From: DYMC01 sp035406705
GTDB lineage: Bacteria; Verrucomicrobiota; Lentisphaeria; Victivallales; GWF2-50-93
Assembly (NCBI GenBank): GCA_964426675.1
Contig: CAYRRM010000026.1
Location: 1-42,626, forward strand
Direction: 5' to 3'
DNA length: 42,626 bases
Part shown: one piece after another, positions 1-8,248 of the stretch
How positions within the stretch are numbered: the stretch's first letter is position 1
Layout of the letters: each line of letters begins with the position of its first letter
Notes under the pieces: generated by a model
What the model was told of the DNA's origin: nothing
Database searches by the model: none
What the model saw: only the letters and a program-made list of their open reading frames with translations
Translations under genes and position numbers: made by a program

Positions 1-2
1 AA

Positions 3-1232
3 GAAAACAATGCAAAATGGCGAAATGATGCTGAAAAAAGAATAGAAAAAATACGTAAAGGTAAAATATTAGTAAAGGTAGTTGATCCAAACGATAAACC
101 TATAAAAGATGCAAAAATTACGATTTCAATGACAAAACACGCATTCCCATTCGGAACTTGCGTAAAAGCAAAGTACCTTGGCGATGAGAAAAATGAAAAT
201 GATTCTAATGTACAAAAATACCGCCAAGAATTTTTAAAACTTTTTAACTGCGCAGTAATTGAAAATTATCTAAAACCTCCTCATTGGGAAAAAACAGAGG
301 AGCAAAAAATTGTTTTAAATGCATTAAAATGGCTAAAAGAAAATAATATCATGGTTCGTGGGCATACAGCAATATGGCCATCAGAAAAATATTTTGCACC
401 ATCATGGTTAAAAATAGCCGGAATAACTAAAGAAGGAAAATTAAAAGATGTTACCATTTCAGAAGCAGAAAAAGATAAACTCAATCTCGCTATAAAAAAC
501 CATATATATGATGTTTTAAGTAAAACAAGAGGATATTGTTTTCAATGGGACGTAATTAATGAACCATATACAAACCATAGCTTAATGGATATTTTTGGTG
601 ATTCTATAATGATTGAATGGTTTAAAATTGCAAAAAATGCAAATTCAGATGCACTTTTGTGCATAAATGATTATGGAATCGTAAATGATGAAGAACATGC
701 CAATCACTACATAAAAACAATAAAATACTTACTTGAAAATGGAGCGCCTCTCGAAGGAATAGGAGAACAGGGGCACTATGGAGCTCAACCTCCTTCTATT
801 GAAAAAGTTATTAAAACATATGATATGCTCGGAGCATTCGGCTTACCAGTTATATGCACTGAATTTGACATAGATACCGACGATGAAGATTTGCAGGCAG
901 ATTTTACAAGAGATTATATGACAGCTCTTTTTAGCCACCCTGCATGTAAAGGATTCTTGATGTGGGGATTCTGGGAAAAAGCTCATTGGCGCCACAAAGC
1001 AGCCATGCTAAGAAGCGATTGGTCTCCGAAGCAAAATTATAAAATATATTGCGATCTGGTCTTTTCAAAATGGTGGACAAAAGAATCAGGAATTACAGAT
1101 AAAAATGGCGAATACTCTACTAGAGCTTTTTATGGGGATTATGAGATTTCTGTTAAGAAAGATGAAAAAACAAAATTTATAAAAGCAAAACATATCAATG
1201 AAGGAACTCAAATAAAAATAAAACTGGATTGA
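3..1232 (+). CDS. GH10 endo-1,4-beta-xylanase-like glycoside hydrolase, 5' end outside window
   Basis: Catalytic region of a family GH10 glycosidase, expected to cleave xylan or a related beta-glycan outside the cytoplasm. The acid/base glutamate lies in WDVINEP (codon 561-563) and the nucleophile in ICTEFD (codon 861-863). GH10 hallmarks RGHTAIWP and EGIGEQGHYG lie before and between them. The first ATG is at 129, but the frame stays open back to the window edge. The upstream residues (RIEKIRKGKI, then VVDPNDKPIKDAKI) are the usual linker or Ig-like strand that precedes HAFPFGT in bacterial GH10 proteins. The gene therefore begins upstream, and 129 is probably not the true start. It ends 8 bp before a pseudopilin gene and lies upstream of a GH5 enzyme, which suggests one polysaccharide-degradation transcript. 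Exact substrate is not determinable. Confidence 0.88.
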   Translation, partial: ENNAKWRNDAEKRIEKIRKGKILVKVVDPNDKPIKDAKITISMTKHAFPFGTCVKAKYLGDEKNENDSNVQKYRQEFLKLFNCAVIENYLKPPHWEKTEEQKIVLNALKWLKENNIMVRGHTAIWPSEKYFAPSWLKIAGITKEGKLKDVTISEAEKDKLNLAIKNHIYDVLSKTRGYCFQWDVINEPYTNHSLMDIFGDSIMIEWFKIAKNANSDALLCINDYGIVNDEEHANHYIKTIKYLLENGAPLEGIGEQGHYGAQPPSIEKVIKTYDMLGAFGLPVICTEFDIDTDDEDLQADFTRDYMTALFSHPACKGFLMWGFWEKAHWRHKAAMLRSDWSPKQNYKIYCDLVFSKWWTKESGITDKNGEYSTRAFYGDYEISVKKDEKTKFIKAKHINEGTQIKIKLD

Positions 1233-1240
1233 TTTAAAAT

Positions 1241-1852
1241 ATGTTAGAAAAAAAACAATTTACAATAATAGAATTACTTATTGTAATTGCGATAATCGCA
1301 ATTCTTGCAGCACTTCTTTTCCCCGCATTAAAAAAGGCAAAGGAAATGGCAAAATTAACGGGTTGTTTTAATAAGTTAAAACAGATTTACTTGCTTAATA
1401 CGCAATATCTTGAGTACAATCAGGGCTGGGCCCCATATCCATCATGGGCATGGAAAGGAAAAATATCTGAATATCTCCCTCCCCATAAATCGGGTAGCTC
1501 TACTATCGGTTCCCTTACAACAGGCAATGCAGATACAAATATTTTCTATTGTCCATCAGCATATTATACCTCTGGAGGAGAAAGATTTCCAGCAATAATA
1601 CCAAAAGGAAGTTTTGATGGAAGAAACTGCTCTTACACAGCGTCGTATACTGGAAGTGGCCACATGAACGTATACAGACTTCCTAAACCAGCATTCCAGG
1701 CGTGTGTCTATGACGGAGTGGTAGTCCCTTCGTGGGGCTGGAGAGCAGGTGATTGGAATGCAACATTTGGAACACCACATATTGGCGTTTTAGGAGCAAA
1801 AATTGCCTATGATGGACACGTTCAAGCAACAAGAATAGGAAGCCAATGGTAA
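1241..1852 (+). CDS. Type II secretion/type IV pilin-like pseudopilin with H-X10-DG tail
   Basis: A 203-residue prepilin-like protein. The N-terminus has a short basic leader (MLEKKQ), a mature-type FTIIELL with glutamate at +5, and a hydrophobic helix (IVIAIIAILAALLFPAL), the N-terminal methylation signature. The residue before the cleavage point is Gln rather than the classical Gly, as often seen in PVC pseudopilins. The C-terminus has the processing-associated His...Asp-Gly motif (HIGVLGAKIAYDG), with ten rather than the usual nine intervening residues. Such proteins are abundant in Lentisphaerota and Planctomycetes; their role is unproven, perhaps a surface fibre or secretion pseudopilus. 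It lies between two glycoside hydrolase genes and probably shares their transcript. A TGCGA-NNN-TCGCA palindrome falls in the codons for the hydrophobic helix. Confidence 0.85.
   Translation: MLEKKQFTIIELLIVIAIIAILAALLFPALKKAKEMAKLTGCFNKLKQIYLLNTQYLEYNQGWAPYPSWAWKGKISEYLPPHKSGSSTIGSLTTGNADTNIFYCPSAYYTSGGERFPAIIPKGSFDGRNCSYTASYTGSGHMNVYRLPKPAFQACVYDGVVVPSWGWRAGDWNATFGTPHIGVLGAKIAYDGHVQATRIGSQW
1288..1300. repeat. Iterated palindrome TGCGA-TAA-TCGCA
   Basis: Exact match to TGCGA-NNN-TCGCA inside the pseudopilin gene; symmetry extends to TTGCGA/TCGCAA. Reads as I-A-I-I-A. Confidence 0.9.
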
Positions 1853-1886
1853 AATTAATAACAATAATTAAAAAAAGGAGTATAAG

Positions 1887-3800
1887 ATGATAAGAACATT
1901 GAAATGCCTAACAAGTGGAGTGATTATTTTAACCTGTTTAATTGGAACATTTTTATTTTCAGATGAAAAAAAACTTTACGACTTTGAGAATGGAATACAG
2001 GGTTGGTGGAATTTTAAATCTGAAGATGTAACACTTGAATTACAACAAGAAACACAGGACAATTATAACAATACAAAAGGTGCTCTTAAAATAACCTATA
2101 AATATGGGAAACCAGGTTCATATCTTGGAATAGGAGTAGAACCAAAATGGGTAATGGAGGGAAAAGCCGAAATTACTAAATTCAAAAATGGCCACATTAA
2201 ACTTGCAATAAAAGCTCTCCCTCCTACAAAAGTTAAAATTGAGCTAAGATGCAGTGATAAAAAAACATATTCTTACACCTTACCAAAAGTTGGAGAAATT
2301 TGGGGAATTTATTCCATTCCACTATCAGAATTTAAGAGCAAAGACACCCCATTAAATGCAGAGGGTCTATCAATTTCACAACTCATAATAATTCCATTAA
2401 AATCAACTGATTCAGAATCTGTTATCTGGATCGATGAAATATCTATATCTTCAGAAAAATTAAATTTATCAGAAAAACCATATGAATACAGAATAAAAGG
2501 AAAAATTTTATCAGGCAAAGAAGGAGTTCCTGATGTAAGTATCAACTTAAAAAAAAAAGATGGGATAACAGAACTTGCTGAGTGGAAATCAAAAGAAAAT
2601 GGAGAATTTCTATATACATATCATATTCCACGAGAGACTTTTCTTGTCGAACCAGAAAATGCATGCATATCTGAAAAACAGATAGAAGCCATTATTACAG
2701 CAGAAAAAGACGGATTCGCTACAAGCTTGAAAGAAGTAGAATTAAACTTAGGAAATAACTCAGTGGAAATTCAACTCAAACAAGGAAAAAAAATAAAAGA
2801 ATTGCACGTATCTGGAAATAAAATAATAACAAGCGATGGAGAAGAAGTTTGGCTCCAGGGACTTTGCATCGATAGTCTGGAATGGTCTGCTACAGGTGAT
2901 AACGTCCTTAAATCAGTAATCGTTGCCATTGATGAATGGAATGCAAATGTAATACGATTACCAGTAAAAGATGACTTCTGGTTCGGAAAAGGAAAATGGC
3001 AAAATGATGGAGGTGTTTTCTACAGAAACCTTATTGATGAAGTTCTTAAACTTTGCTCTGAAAGAGCTGTCTATCTTGTTCTGGATCTCCACAGATTTGG
3101 TGCACCTATGCCAGAACATGCAAAATTCTGGGAAAATGTTGCGGAAAAATATAAAAATAATCCAGGTATTTTATTCGAAATATTCAATGAAGCCCATGGC
3201 ATAAGTTGGGAAATATGGAAAAATGGAGGAGACCTTAAAGGAGCAAAGGAAAAAAGTGGAGATGTAAATGTTGAGGAAAACAAAGAAAAAAACTCAGGCA
3301 ACTATTCTGTCGGTATGCAAGAATTAATTAACACAATTAGAAATACCGGAGCAAAAAATATTATTATTGCAGGTGGTCTTGACTGGTCATATGATCTCAC
3401 TGGAATTGTAGATGGCTTTGCTCTCGACGATAAAGGTGGAAACGGTATAGTATATTCTACCCATATTTATCCATGGAAAAGGAACTGGGAAAAATTCCTA
3501 TGTCTTGCAGATAAATATCCAATTTTCATAGGGGAAGTTGGAAATCTTCGTAGATGGGAAGATTTTTCCTTTATAAAACCTGAAGCGCGTCATGAACCAG
3601 TAGGTCCGGAAAGCGCATGGCCAAAAGATATGCTCGGACTTATCCAGAAATACAAATTCCATTGGACAGGATTCAGCTTTCATCCAAGATGTGGTCCTAT
3701 GGTCATTCAAGATTGGAATTATACTCCAACAGATTATTGGGGTGTATTCGTAAAAGATGCCTTAACCGGGAAAAAATTTGAATTAAAAAATCTTCGTTAA
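1887..3800 (+). CDS. Secreted multidomain GH5 cellulase/endoglucanase-like glycoside hydrolase
   Basis: A 637-residue exported enzyme. Residues 1-25 form a signal peptide. Residues about 30-190 are a beta-rich carbohydrate-binding-like module (starts YDFENGIQGWW). Residues about 200-300 resemble a carboxypeptidase-regulatory/Ig-like linker. Residues about 305-635 are a GH5 (clan A) barrel. The acid/base glutamate is E435 in EIFNEAHG and the nucleophile E550 in IFIGEVGN; HLHRF-type and RLPV motifs of GH5 are present as LDLHRFG and VIRLPVKDD. Start ATG at 1887 has a strong AAGGAG ribosome site 6-7 bases upstream. It should attack a beta-1,4-glucan or mannan outside the cytoplasm and fits with the adjacent GH10 gene. 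The specific substrate cannot be read from sequence. Confidence 0.87.
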   Translation: MIRTLKCLTSGVIILTCLIGTFLFSDEKKLYDFENGIQGWWNFKSEDVTLELQQETQDNYNNTKGALKITYKYGKPGSYLGIGVEPKWVMEGKAEITKFKNGHIKLAIKALPPTKVKIELRCSDKKTYSYTLPKVGEIWGIYSIPLSEFKSKDTPLNAEGLSISQLIIIPLKSTDSESVIWIDEISISSEKLNLSEKPYEYRIKGKILSGKEGVPDVSINLKKKDGITELAEWKSKENGEFLYTYHIPRETFLVEPENACISEKQIEAIITAEKDGFATSLKEVELNLGNNSVEIQLKQGKKIKELHVSGNKIITSDGEEVWLQGLCIDSLEWSATGDNVLKSVIVAIDEWNANVIRLPVKDDFWFGKGKWQNDGGVFYRNLIDEVLKLCSERAVYLVLDLHRFGAPMPEHAKFWENVAEKYKNNPGILFEIFNEAHGISWEIWKNGGDLKGAKEKSGDVNVEENKEKNSGNYSVGMQELINTIRNTGAKNIIIAGGLDWSYDLTGIVDGFALDDKGGNGIVYSTHIYPWKRNWEKFLCLADKYPIFIGEVGNLRRWEDFSFIKPEARHEPVGPESAWPKDMLGLIQKYKFHWTGFSFHPRCGPMVIQDWNYTPTDYWGVFVKDALTGKKFELKNLR

Positions 3801-3807
3801 AATTTGA

Positions 3808-3826
3808 AAAAAAAGTTACTTTTTTT
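3808..3826. terminator. A/T-only inverted repeat between convergent genes
   Basis: AAAAAAAGT-T-ACTTTTTTT is a perfect inverted repeat just past the GH5 stop codon, between that gene and the convergent larB. It could form a weak A:U hairpin followed by U residues on either strand. The stem has almost no G:C pairs, so termination activity is uncertain. Confidence 0.3.
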
Positions 3827-3998
3827 GCTAAGCTAATTTTTCAACAAAAAGTCTGAAAATAGTATTGGCAAATATTTTATAACATATTATATTATAATGA
3901 GTTGCAAAAATAGCGGATTTGCCAGTTAGGTAATATGACACTTCAGTAGATAATTTTTAATTTAGATGCATTTTTTTAGGTTAAAATTAAAAATGACT

Positions 3999-4646
3999 TT
4001 AGCATGTGTTGACTATCCTCATTGCCGCGCATGCGGCTCCAAATCCATTATCAATATTCACAACCGTAATTCCACTACTGCAACTATTTAACATTGCGAA
4101 CATCGCAACTAAACCCTTCATTGAAGAACCATACCCCACACTTGTAGGAACAGCAATAATTGGAGATGAAAGTAAGCCCCCTATAACGCTCGGAAGAGCC
4201 CCTTCCATACCTGCTATCACAATTAAAACAGAAAACTTTTTCAATTTATTAATTCTCTCAAAAAGACGATGAATACCAGCTACACCCACATCAGAAATTA
4301 GCTCATATTTATATCCACAAGCATCAAGCGTATTTATTGCCTCATAAGCTACAGGCAAATCGCAAGTTCCCGCTGTAACAATACCTATAACTCTATCTTT
4401 TTTTGTTTTTGCTTTTGCTTTTATAAAAAAACATTTTGACCTTTCATCGTATTTCCCTTCCTGAAATCTTTCCATTAGTTTCTTCCCAAACTCTTCTCTT
4501 AGTCTCGTAACAATAACCGGCAAATTATCTTTGCGAATTTCGCAAATAACAGATACTAAATGTTCAAGAGTTTTGCCTTCTCCATAGATAAATTCAGGAA
4601 AACCACATCTGTTTATTCTATTTCTATCGTAAATTATCTCTTCCAT
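3999..4646 (-). CDS. larB: LarB, pyridinium-3,5-biscarboxylate mononucleotide synthase (nickel-pincer cofactor biosynthesis)
   Basis: LarB is related to PurE (AIR carboxylase). In the lactate racemase pathway it carboxylates and hydrolyses nicotinate adenine dinucleotide, the first step toward the nickel-pincer nucleotide. Visible family motifs are FIYGEGKT near the N-terminus, GIVTAGTCDLPVAYEA, GVAGIHRL, VIAGMEGALPSVIGGL, VPTSVGYG and NSCSSGITVVNIDNGFGAA. The Cys in NSC (about residue 189) matches the catalytic cysteine known for LarB. Length 215 is slightly short for the family. The start ATG has a GGGGGTG-type ribosome site. It lies 23 bp downstream of the metal ABC permease, so it is probably cotranscribed with the transporter. 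No larC or larE is in the window; they must be elsewhere, or this is an orphan. It carries two copies of the iterated palindrome. Confidence 0.88.
   Translation of the reverse strand: MEEIIYDRNRINRCGFPEFIYGEGKTLEHLVSVICEIRKDNLPVIVTRLREEFGKKLMERFQEGKYDERSKCFFIKAKAKTKKDRVIGIVTAGTCDLPVAYEAINTLDACGYKYELISDVGVAGIHRLFERINKLKKFSVLIVIAGMEGALPSVIGGLLSSPIIAVPTSVGYGSSMKGLVAMFAMLNSCSSGITVVNIDNGFGAACAAMRIVNTC
4095..4107. repeat. Iterated palindrome TGCGA-ACA-TCGCA
   Basis: Exact match inside larB, flanked by T and A. Reads A-M-F-A on the coding strand. Confidence 0.9.
4532..4544. repeat. Iterated palindrome TGCGA-ATT-TCGCA
   Basis: Exact match inside larB, flanked by T and A. Reads C-E-I-R on the coding strand, a different phase from the other larB copy. 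Confidence 0.9.
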
Positions 4647-4669
4647 AAAATTACACCCCCTTTTTTATC

Positions 4670-5524
4670 TTACTTTTTTAACAAACGGATAAATTGACTC
4701 ATAACAAAAAAGAGAAAAGCTATTATGACAACTGTGGCACCAGTAGCTGTACGAGCCCAATCCTGGACAGATATTAAAAATCCCGCTAAAGAAGATAAAA
4801 GCGCAATAATCATAGCCCACCATAACATCCCCCCTGCACTCCTGGCAAGATTTCTTCCGGCAGCAGCAGGAACTATCAACATAGCAGTAACAAGTAAAAC
4901 ACCAACAGCCCAAACAGAGAAAATTATTATCAATGATAAAAGAATAGAATATGAATATTGGTAAAATTTAACTTTTACTCTATGAGCAGTCGCAAGGGTA
5001 TTACTTAATCCGAGATATAAAAGTTTATTATAAGAAAAAAACAAAAAGAGAATGATTAAAGAAGATAAAATCATCAGTGCAAAAATCTCAGAATCGCTAA
5101 TCGTAAGAATATCTCCATAAAGAAATGTCTGCAAATTCCTCGATATATTTTTTTCTCTACTTACAACAGTTAGACCAAATGCGACAACGCCCGAAAAGAA
5201 GACTCCAATAATTGAATCTTCTGCGAGATGGCTTTTTTGTAAGAAGGATATAATAGAAACACCTACAAAAACAGCAAATATAGGCGCAGTAAGATAAGGA
5301 TTAATACCCATAATAAGTCCCAATGCAATTCCTGTAAAAGCAGAATGACTTATAGTATCAGTAAAAAACGCCATTCTAAAATTAACCACCTGCACACCCA
5401 TTATTGCCGCCGTTGGAGCAAGGATAAGCAACCCCATAAGAGCTCTTTGCATGAAATGCATCTTCATACAATCAAATGGCAAAATTATGCCAATAAATTC
5501 ATATAAAAAGTCTAATCCTGGCAT
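4670..5524 (-). CDS. Metal (Zn/Mn-type) ABC transporter permease, ZnuB/MntB family
   Basis: A 284-residue integral membrane protein of the ABC-3 permease family with about eight hydrophobic segments. The family-typical stretch near residues 50-75 (FFTDTISHSAFTGIALG) contains the Asp-Thr-X-Ser-His-Ser motif shared by ZnuB, MntB and TroC. It forms the membrane channel of a cluster 9 (zinc/manganese/iron) importer. Its start overlaps the end of the ATPase gene by 13 bp, a sign of translational coupling. No solute-binding protein gene is adjacent, which is unusual for this transporter class. The cation cannot be assigned; the downstream larB raises the possibility of nickel, but the permease family itself points to zinc or manganese. 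Confidence 0.87.
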   Translation of the reverse strand: MPGLDFLYEFIGIILPFDCMKMHFMQRALMGLLILAPTAAIMGVQVVNFRMAFFTDTISHSAFTGIALGLIMGINPYLTAPIFAVFVGVSIISFLQKSHLAEDSIIGVFFSGVVAFGLTVVSREKNISRNLQTFLYGDILTISDSEIFALMILSSLIILFLFFSYNKLLYLGLSNTLATAHRVKVKFYQYSYSILLSLIIIFSVWAVGVLLVTAMLIVPAAAGRNLARSAGGMLWWAMIIALLSSLAGFLISVQDWARTATGATVVIIAFLFFVMSQFIRLLKK

Positions 5525-6297
5525 TTTTTCCCCTCTTTACAGGAAGAACATTCAAGTTCCTTATCTGATATAGAGCCTTTTGCAATTAACCCCATATGTA
5601 ATCCAAAAACCGCAGTAAGATTTTCATGATTCAAAACCTCCTGGGGTGGGCCTTCCGCAGCAACTTTTCTGTTAAGGCAGATAACATGCCCTGCATGGTG
5701 TGTTACAGTAGATAAATCGTGACTGACCATAAGTTGAGTAAAACGCCTTTCACGACGTAAACTCTCAAGGATTTCACAAAAAATAATTTCTCCATGAAAA
5801 TCAACTCCAGCGGCAGGTTCATCTAAAATCAGTATTTCAGGCTCCTGCATCAAAGCGAGGGCTAAAAGAACCCTTTGAAGCTCACCTCCCGATAAAACGC
5901 CAAGTTGATAGTCTATAAGCCTATCAGCCTTGACAGCTTTCAGATAACTTTGAGCTCTTTGCCTGTTAAAACTACTCACGCCAAGACAAATCGGATATCG
6001 TTGAATACCAATAGAAAGAAATTCAAGAACAGTAAGTGGCATTCCCCTATCAAACTGTAAACGTTGAGGCACATAACCTATACGAGGGAAAATACCTTCT
6101 TTTGAATTTAAAATAATTCTCCCTTGATATGGTATCTCTCCGAGTAATGCAAGCAATAGAGTTGTCTTTCCAGCCCCATTTGGTCCTACAATAGCTGTAC
6201 AACTTCCTTTGGGAACCATCGCGGAAACGTTCTCGAGAATAAGATTACCACCGAGTTTTACTGAAACATTTTCAAATATAATTGCAGATGAAGACAT
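5512..6297 (-). CDS. Metal (Zn/Mn-type) ABC transporter ATPase, ZnuC/MntA family
   Basis: A 261-residue ATP-binding cassette protein that powers the adjacent permease at the cytoplasmic membrane face. Walker A is GPNGAGKT (38-45), the Q-loop is YVPQRL (75-80), the ABC signature LSGGE (135-139) and Walker B ILILDEP (155-161), followed by MVSHDLS (H-loop). The C-terminus carries an unusual short tail, CSSCKEGKKCQD, with three cysteines that could bind a metal ion. The start ATG lacks an obvious Shine-Dalgarno. It heads a probable znuC-znuB-larB operon, divergent from the membrane glycosyltransferase; the 87 bp between them must hold both promoters. I found no clear Zur or MntR box. Confidence 0.9.
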   Translation of the reverse strand: MSSSAIIFENVSVKLGGNLILENVSAMVPKGSCTAIVGPNGAGKTTLLLALLGEIPYQGRIILNSKEGIFPRIGYVPQRLQFDRGMPLTVLEFLSIGIQRYPICLGVSSFNRQRAQSYLKAVKADRLIDYQLGVLSGGELQRVLLALALMQEPEILILDEPAAGVDFHGEIIFCEILESLRRERRFTQLMVSHDLSTVTHHAGHVICLNRKVAAEGPPQEVLNHENLTAVFGLHMGLIAKGSISDKELECSSCKEGKKCQD

Positions 6298-6384
6298 GCT
6301 TAAATATTAATTTGTTTTTAATTAAGATTAAAGTAAACTAACATCTCTCTGAAATTCTTCAACAATAAAAGGCTTTATAGAATA

Positions 6385-8226
6385 ATGATTAAACTGAAAA
6401 ACATAAGATATATCAAATTCAGATGGACAATGCTGATAATATTTGTTATATCATTTATATTGAGAATTTCAATATGCTATGAACTGCAAAAAAATGATAT
6501 ACAGGTGTCAAATCCATCTGCAGCAACAGATATGGCAACTTATATGGAATTATCAAGAAAGATTACAGATGGTAAATTCGACCAGGAATTCTATTATCAA
6601 CCTTTCTACTATGCCATCTTTTTACCTTCAATAATCTTTCTATTTGGAAAAGGAATTTGGCCTGTATTAATAGTGCAATCTCTCATATCTTCATTAACAG
6701 TAATTTTCACAGGGCTTTCCGCAGCCATGCTCGGCGGCAAAAAAACCGGCATAATTGCATCATTGTTAACAGCATTTTCTTCCTCTCTCTGCCTCTACGT
6801 TCCATATCATCTTATAGCCTCACTACAAGCATTCTGGTTTATACTCATAATTTACACTACTATTTTGGCATTAAAAAGGAAAAGTCTTCTCATCTGGATA
6901 ATATGTGGAACTATTTGCTCTTTTGCTATTTTAACTCGTGGAAACATCTGGTTTTTTACACCAGGAATAGCAATATTCGCCTTCATTTCAGGGATAAAGA
7001 AAAATTTAAGCAGAGGATTAATTTTCTCTATTATTTTCACAATTATTGTAATCATACCGCAATTACCTTTTGCATATTGGAATTACCTGAAAACATCAAA
7101 ATTCAAAGGGGCTTCAACAGCCGCAGAAGCAGTGCTCGGACTCGGAAATACCCCAGAAGCACCACCCGGCGGAAGAAATCCGGGATTCGGACCAGGACCA
7201 ATGGAATACCCAGAAACTTATATGGAATGGGCTTCACAGCAAAAAATATCTGAAAGAATCATTGAATGGGCTTTTTCTGAACCATTAGCTTTTCTTGAAC
7301 TTCAATTCAGAAAACTTTTACTTTTTTGGGATTATCGTGAAATCCCAAACAATATAGCCTTTGAATATAACGGACAAAAATCGATAATCTGGAAGACATT
7401 TGCATTAATTCGAACTTCTATTTTGATTACCTTAGCCCTCTCATGGATATTCTTCCATTTCTTTTTAATTTTTAAGAGAAAAAAATCAGCATTAAAAAAG
7501 TTCTTTAATTATCCTCTTCTTCTCAACATCTATTTCATATTAGCTTATTGGCTTGCTACTGCAGCTTTTTACAATCTTGAACGATTTCGAGTGCCATCTT
7601 TACCACTTTTTGCGATTTTCGCAGGATTTTTTATTTGCGATTTTTGCAAGATTTTTATTTATAAAAATAAAGCTGAATACTACAAATTAAAATTCCTCTT
7701 AATCTCTATATTTATTTCTGTATTTATCGTATTTTTCTCATATGATTGCTATCGTTTTTACGAACCTTCAATAATGAGATTTATACGACCTGATGGAACT
7801 AAAGTAAAACTCAATGAGGAAAAAACTCTTATCCTGGATAATGGACCATTCACTTTCGGTGGCTGGGAGTTAATCGCCTTAAAAGAAGGCGATGAAATTT
7901 TAAAAAAATTCAGTATCCCTTTTCAGGCTGGCTGCGTGGCAAAATTTAGTTTTGAAATTTATTTTCTAACTTCTGGCAAAGTAGTCCTCGAAGTTAATGG
8001 CATTGAAAAGGAAATTTCGTCAGATCATGAAGGTAAAGTGGAAAAAATCATCAGTCTTGAAAATCTCCCTGCCCCTGAAATAAATATAAAAATTAAAACT
8101 CTCGATGCAAAAATCTTAACAGTAATTGATACTCAGAGAAATTATTTAAGAACATTTATCAATAAGAAAAATCCGGGAGGAGAATTAGTTTCAAGGCTTT
8201 ATATCATTGGAAAACCTTTAAAATAA
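6385..8226 (+). CDS. GT39/ArnT-like integral membrane glycosyltransferase (GT-C fold)
   Basis: A 613-residue protein with roughly ten to eleven membrane helices in residues 10-455 and a soluble beta-rich C-terminal domain (about 465-613). The first large loop has the GT-C/PMT_2 layout: an acidic residue pair after helix 1 (AATDMATYMELSR), a YYQPFYYAIF segment before helix 2, and an arginine-containing loop (ILTRGNIWF). Such enzymes move a sugar from a polyprenyl-phosphate donor to a lipid, glycan or protein on the outer face of the membrane. The acceptor cannot be predicted. The C-terminal domain has no match I recognise. It is convergent with the NDK gene, with only 22 bp between stops. It contains one exact and one decayed copy of the iterated palindrome 25 bp apart. 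Confidence 0.75.
   Translation: MIKLKNIRYIKFRWTMLIIFVISFILRISICYELQKNDIQVSNPSAATDMATYMELSRKITDGKFDQEFYYQPFYYAIFLPSIIFLFGKGIWPVLIVQSLISSLTVIFTGLSAAMLGGKKTGIIASLLTAFSSSLCLYVPYHLIASLQAFWFILIIYTTILALKRKSLLIWIICGTICSFAILTRGNIWFFTPGIAIFAFISGIKKNLSRGLIFSIIFTIIVIIPQLPFAYWNYLKTSKFKGASTAAEAVLGLGNTPEAPPGGRNPGFGPGPMEYPETYMEWASQQKISERIIEWAFSEPLAFLELQFRKLLLFWDYREIPNNIAFEYNGQKSIIWKTFALIRTSILITLALSWIFFHFFLIFKRKKSALKKFFNYPLLLNIYFILAYWLATAAFYNLERFRVPSLPLFAIFAGFFICDFCKIFIYKNKAEYYKLKFLLISIFISVFIVFFSYDCYRFYEPSIMRFIRPDGTKVKLNEEKTLILDNGPFTFGGWELIALKEGDEILKKFSIPFQAGCVAKFSFEIYFLTSGKVVLEVNGIEKEISSDHEGKVEKIISLENLPAPEINIKIKTLDAKILTVIDTQRNYLRTFINKKNPGGELVSRLYIIGKPLK
7611..7623. repeat. Iterated palindrome TGCGA-TTT-TCGCA
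   Basis: Exact match inside the first membrane glycosyltransferase gene. A copy with one mismatch follows at 7636-7648. Confidence 0.9.
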
Positions 8227-8248
8227 AATATCACAAATTGGATAGAAG

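Noticed and set aside
6657..7253. 198-codon plus-strand frame within the membrane glycosyltransferase gene
   Set aside because: It lies wholly inside a well-supported gene, in another frame, and gives a low-complexity Ser/Arg/Asn-rich product with no family features.
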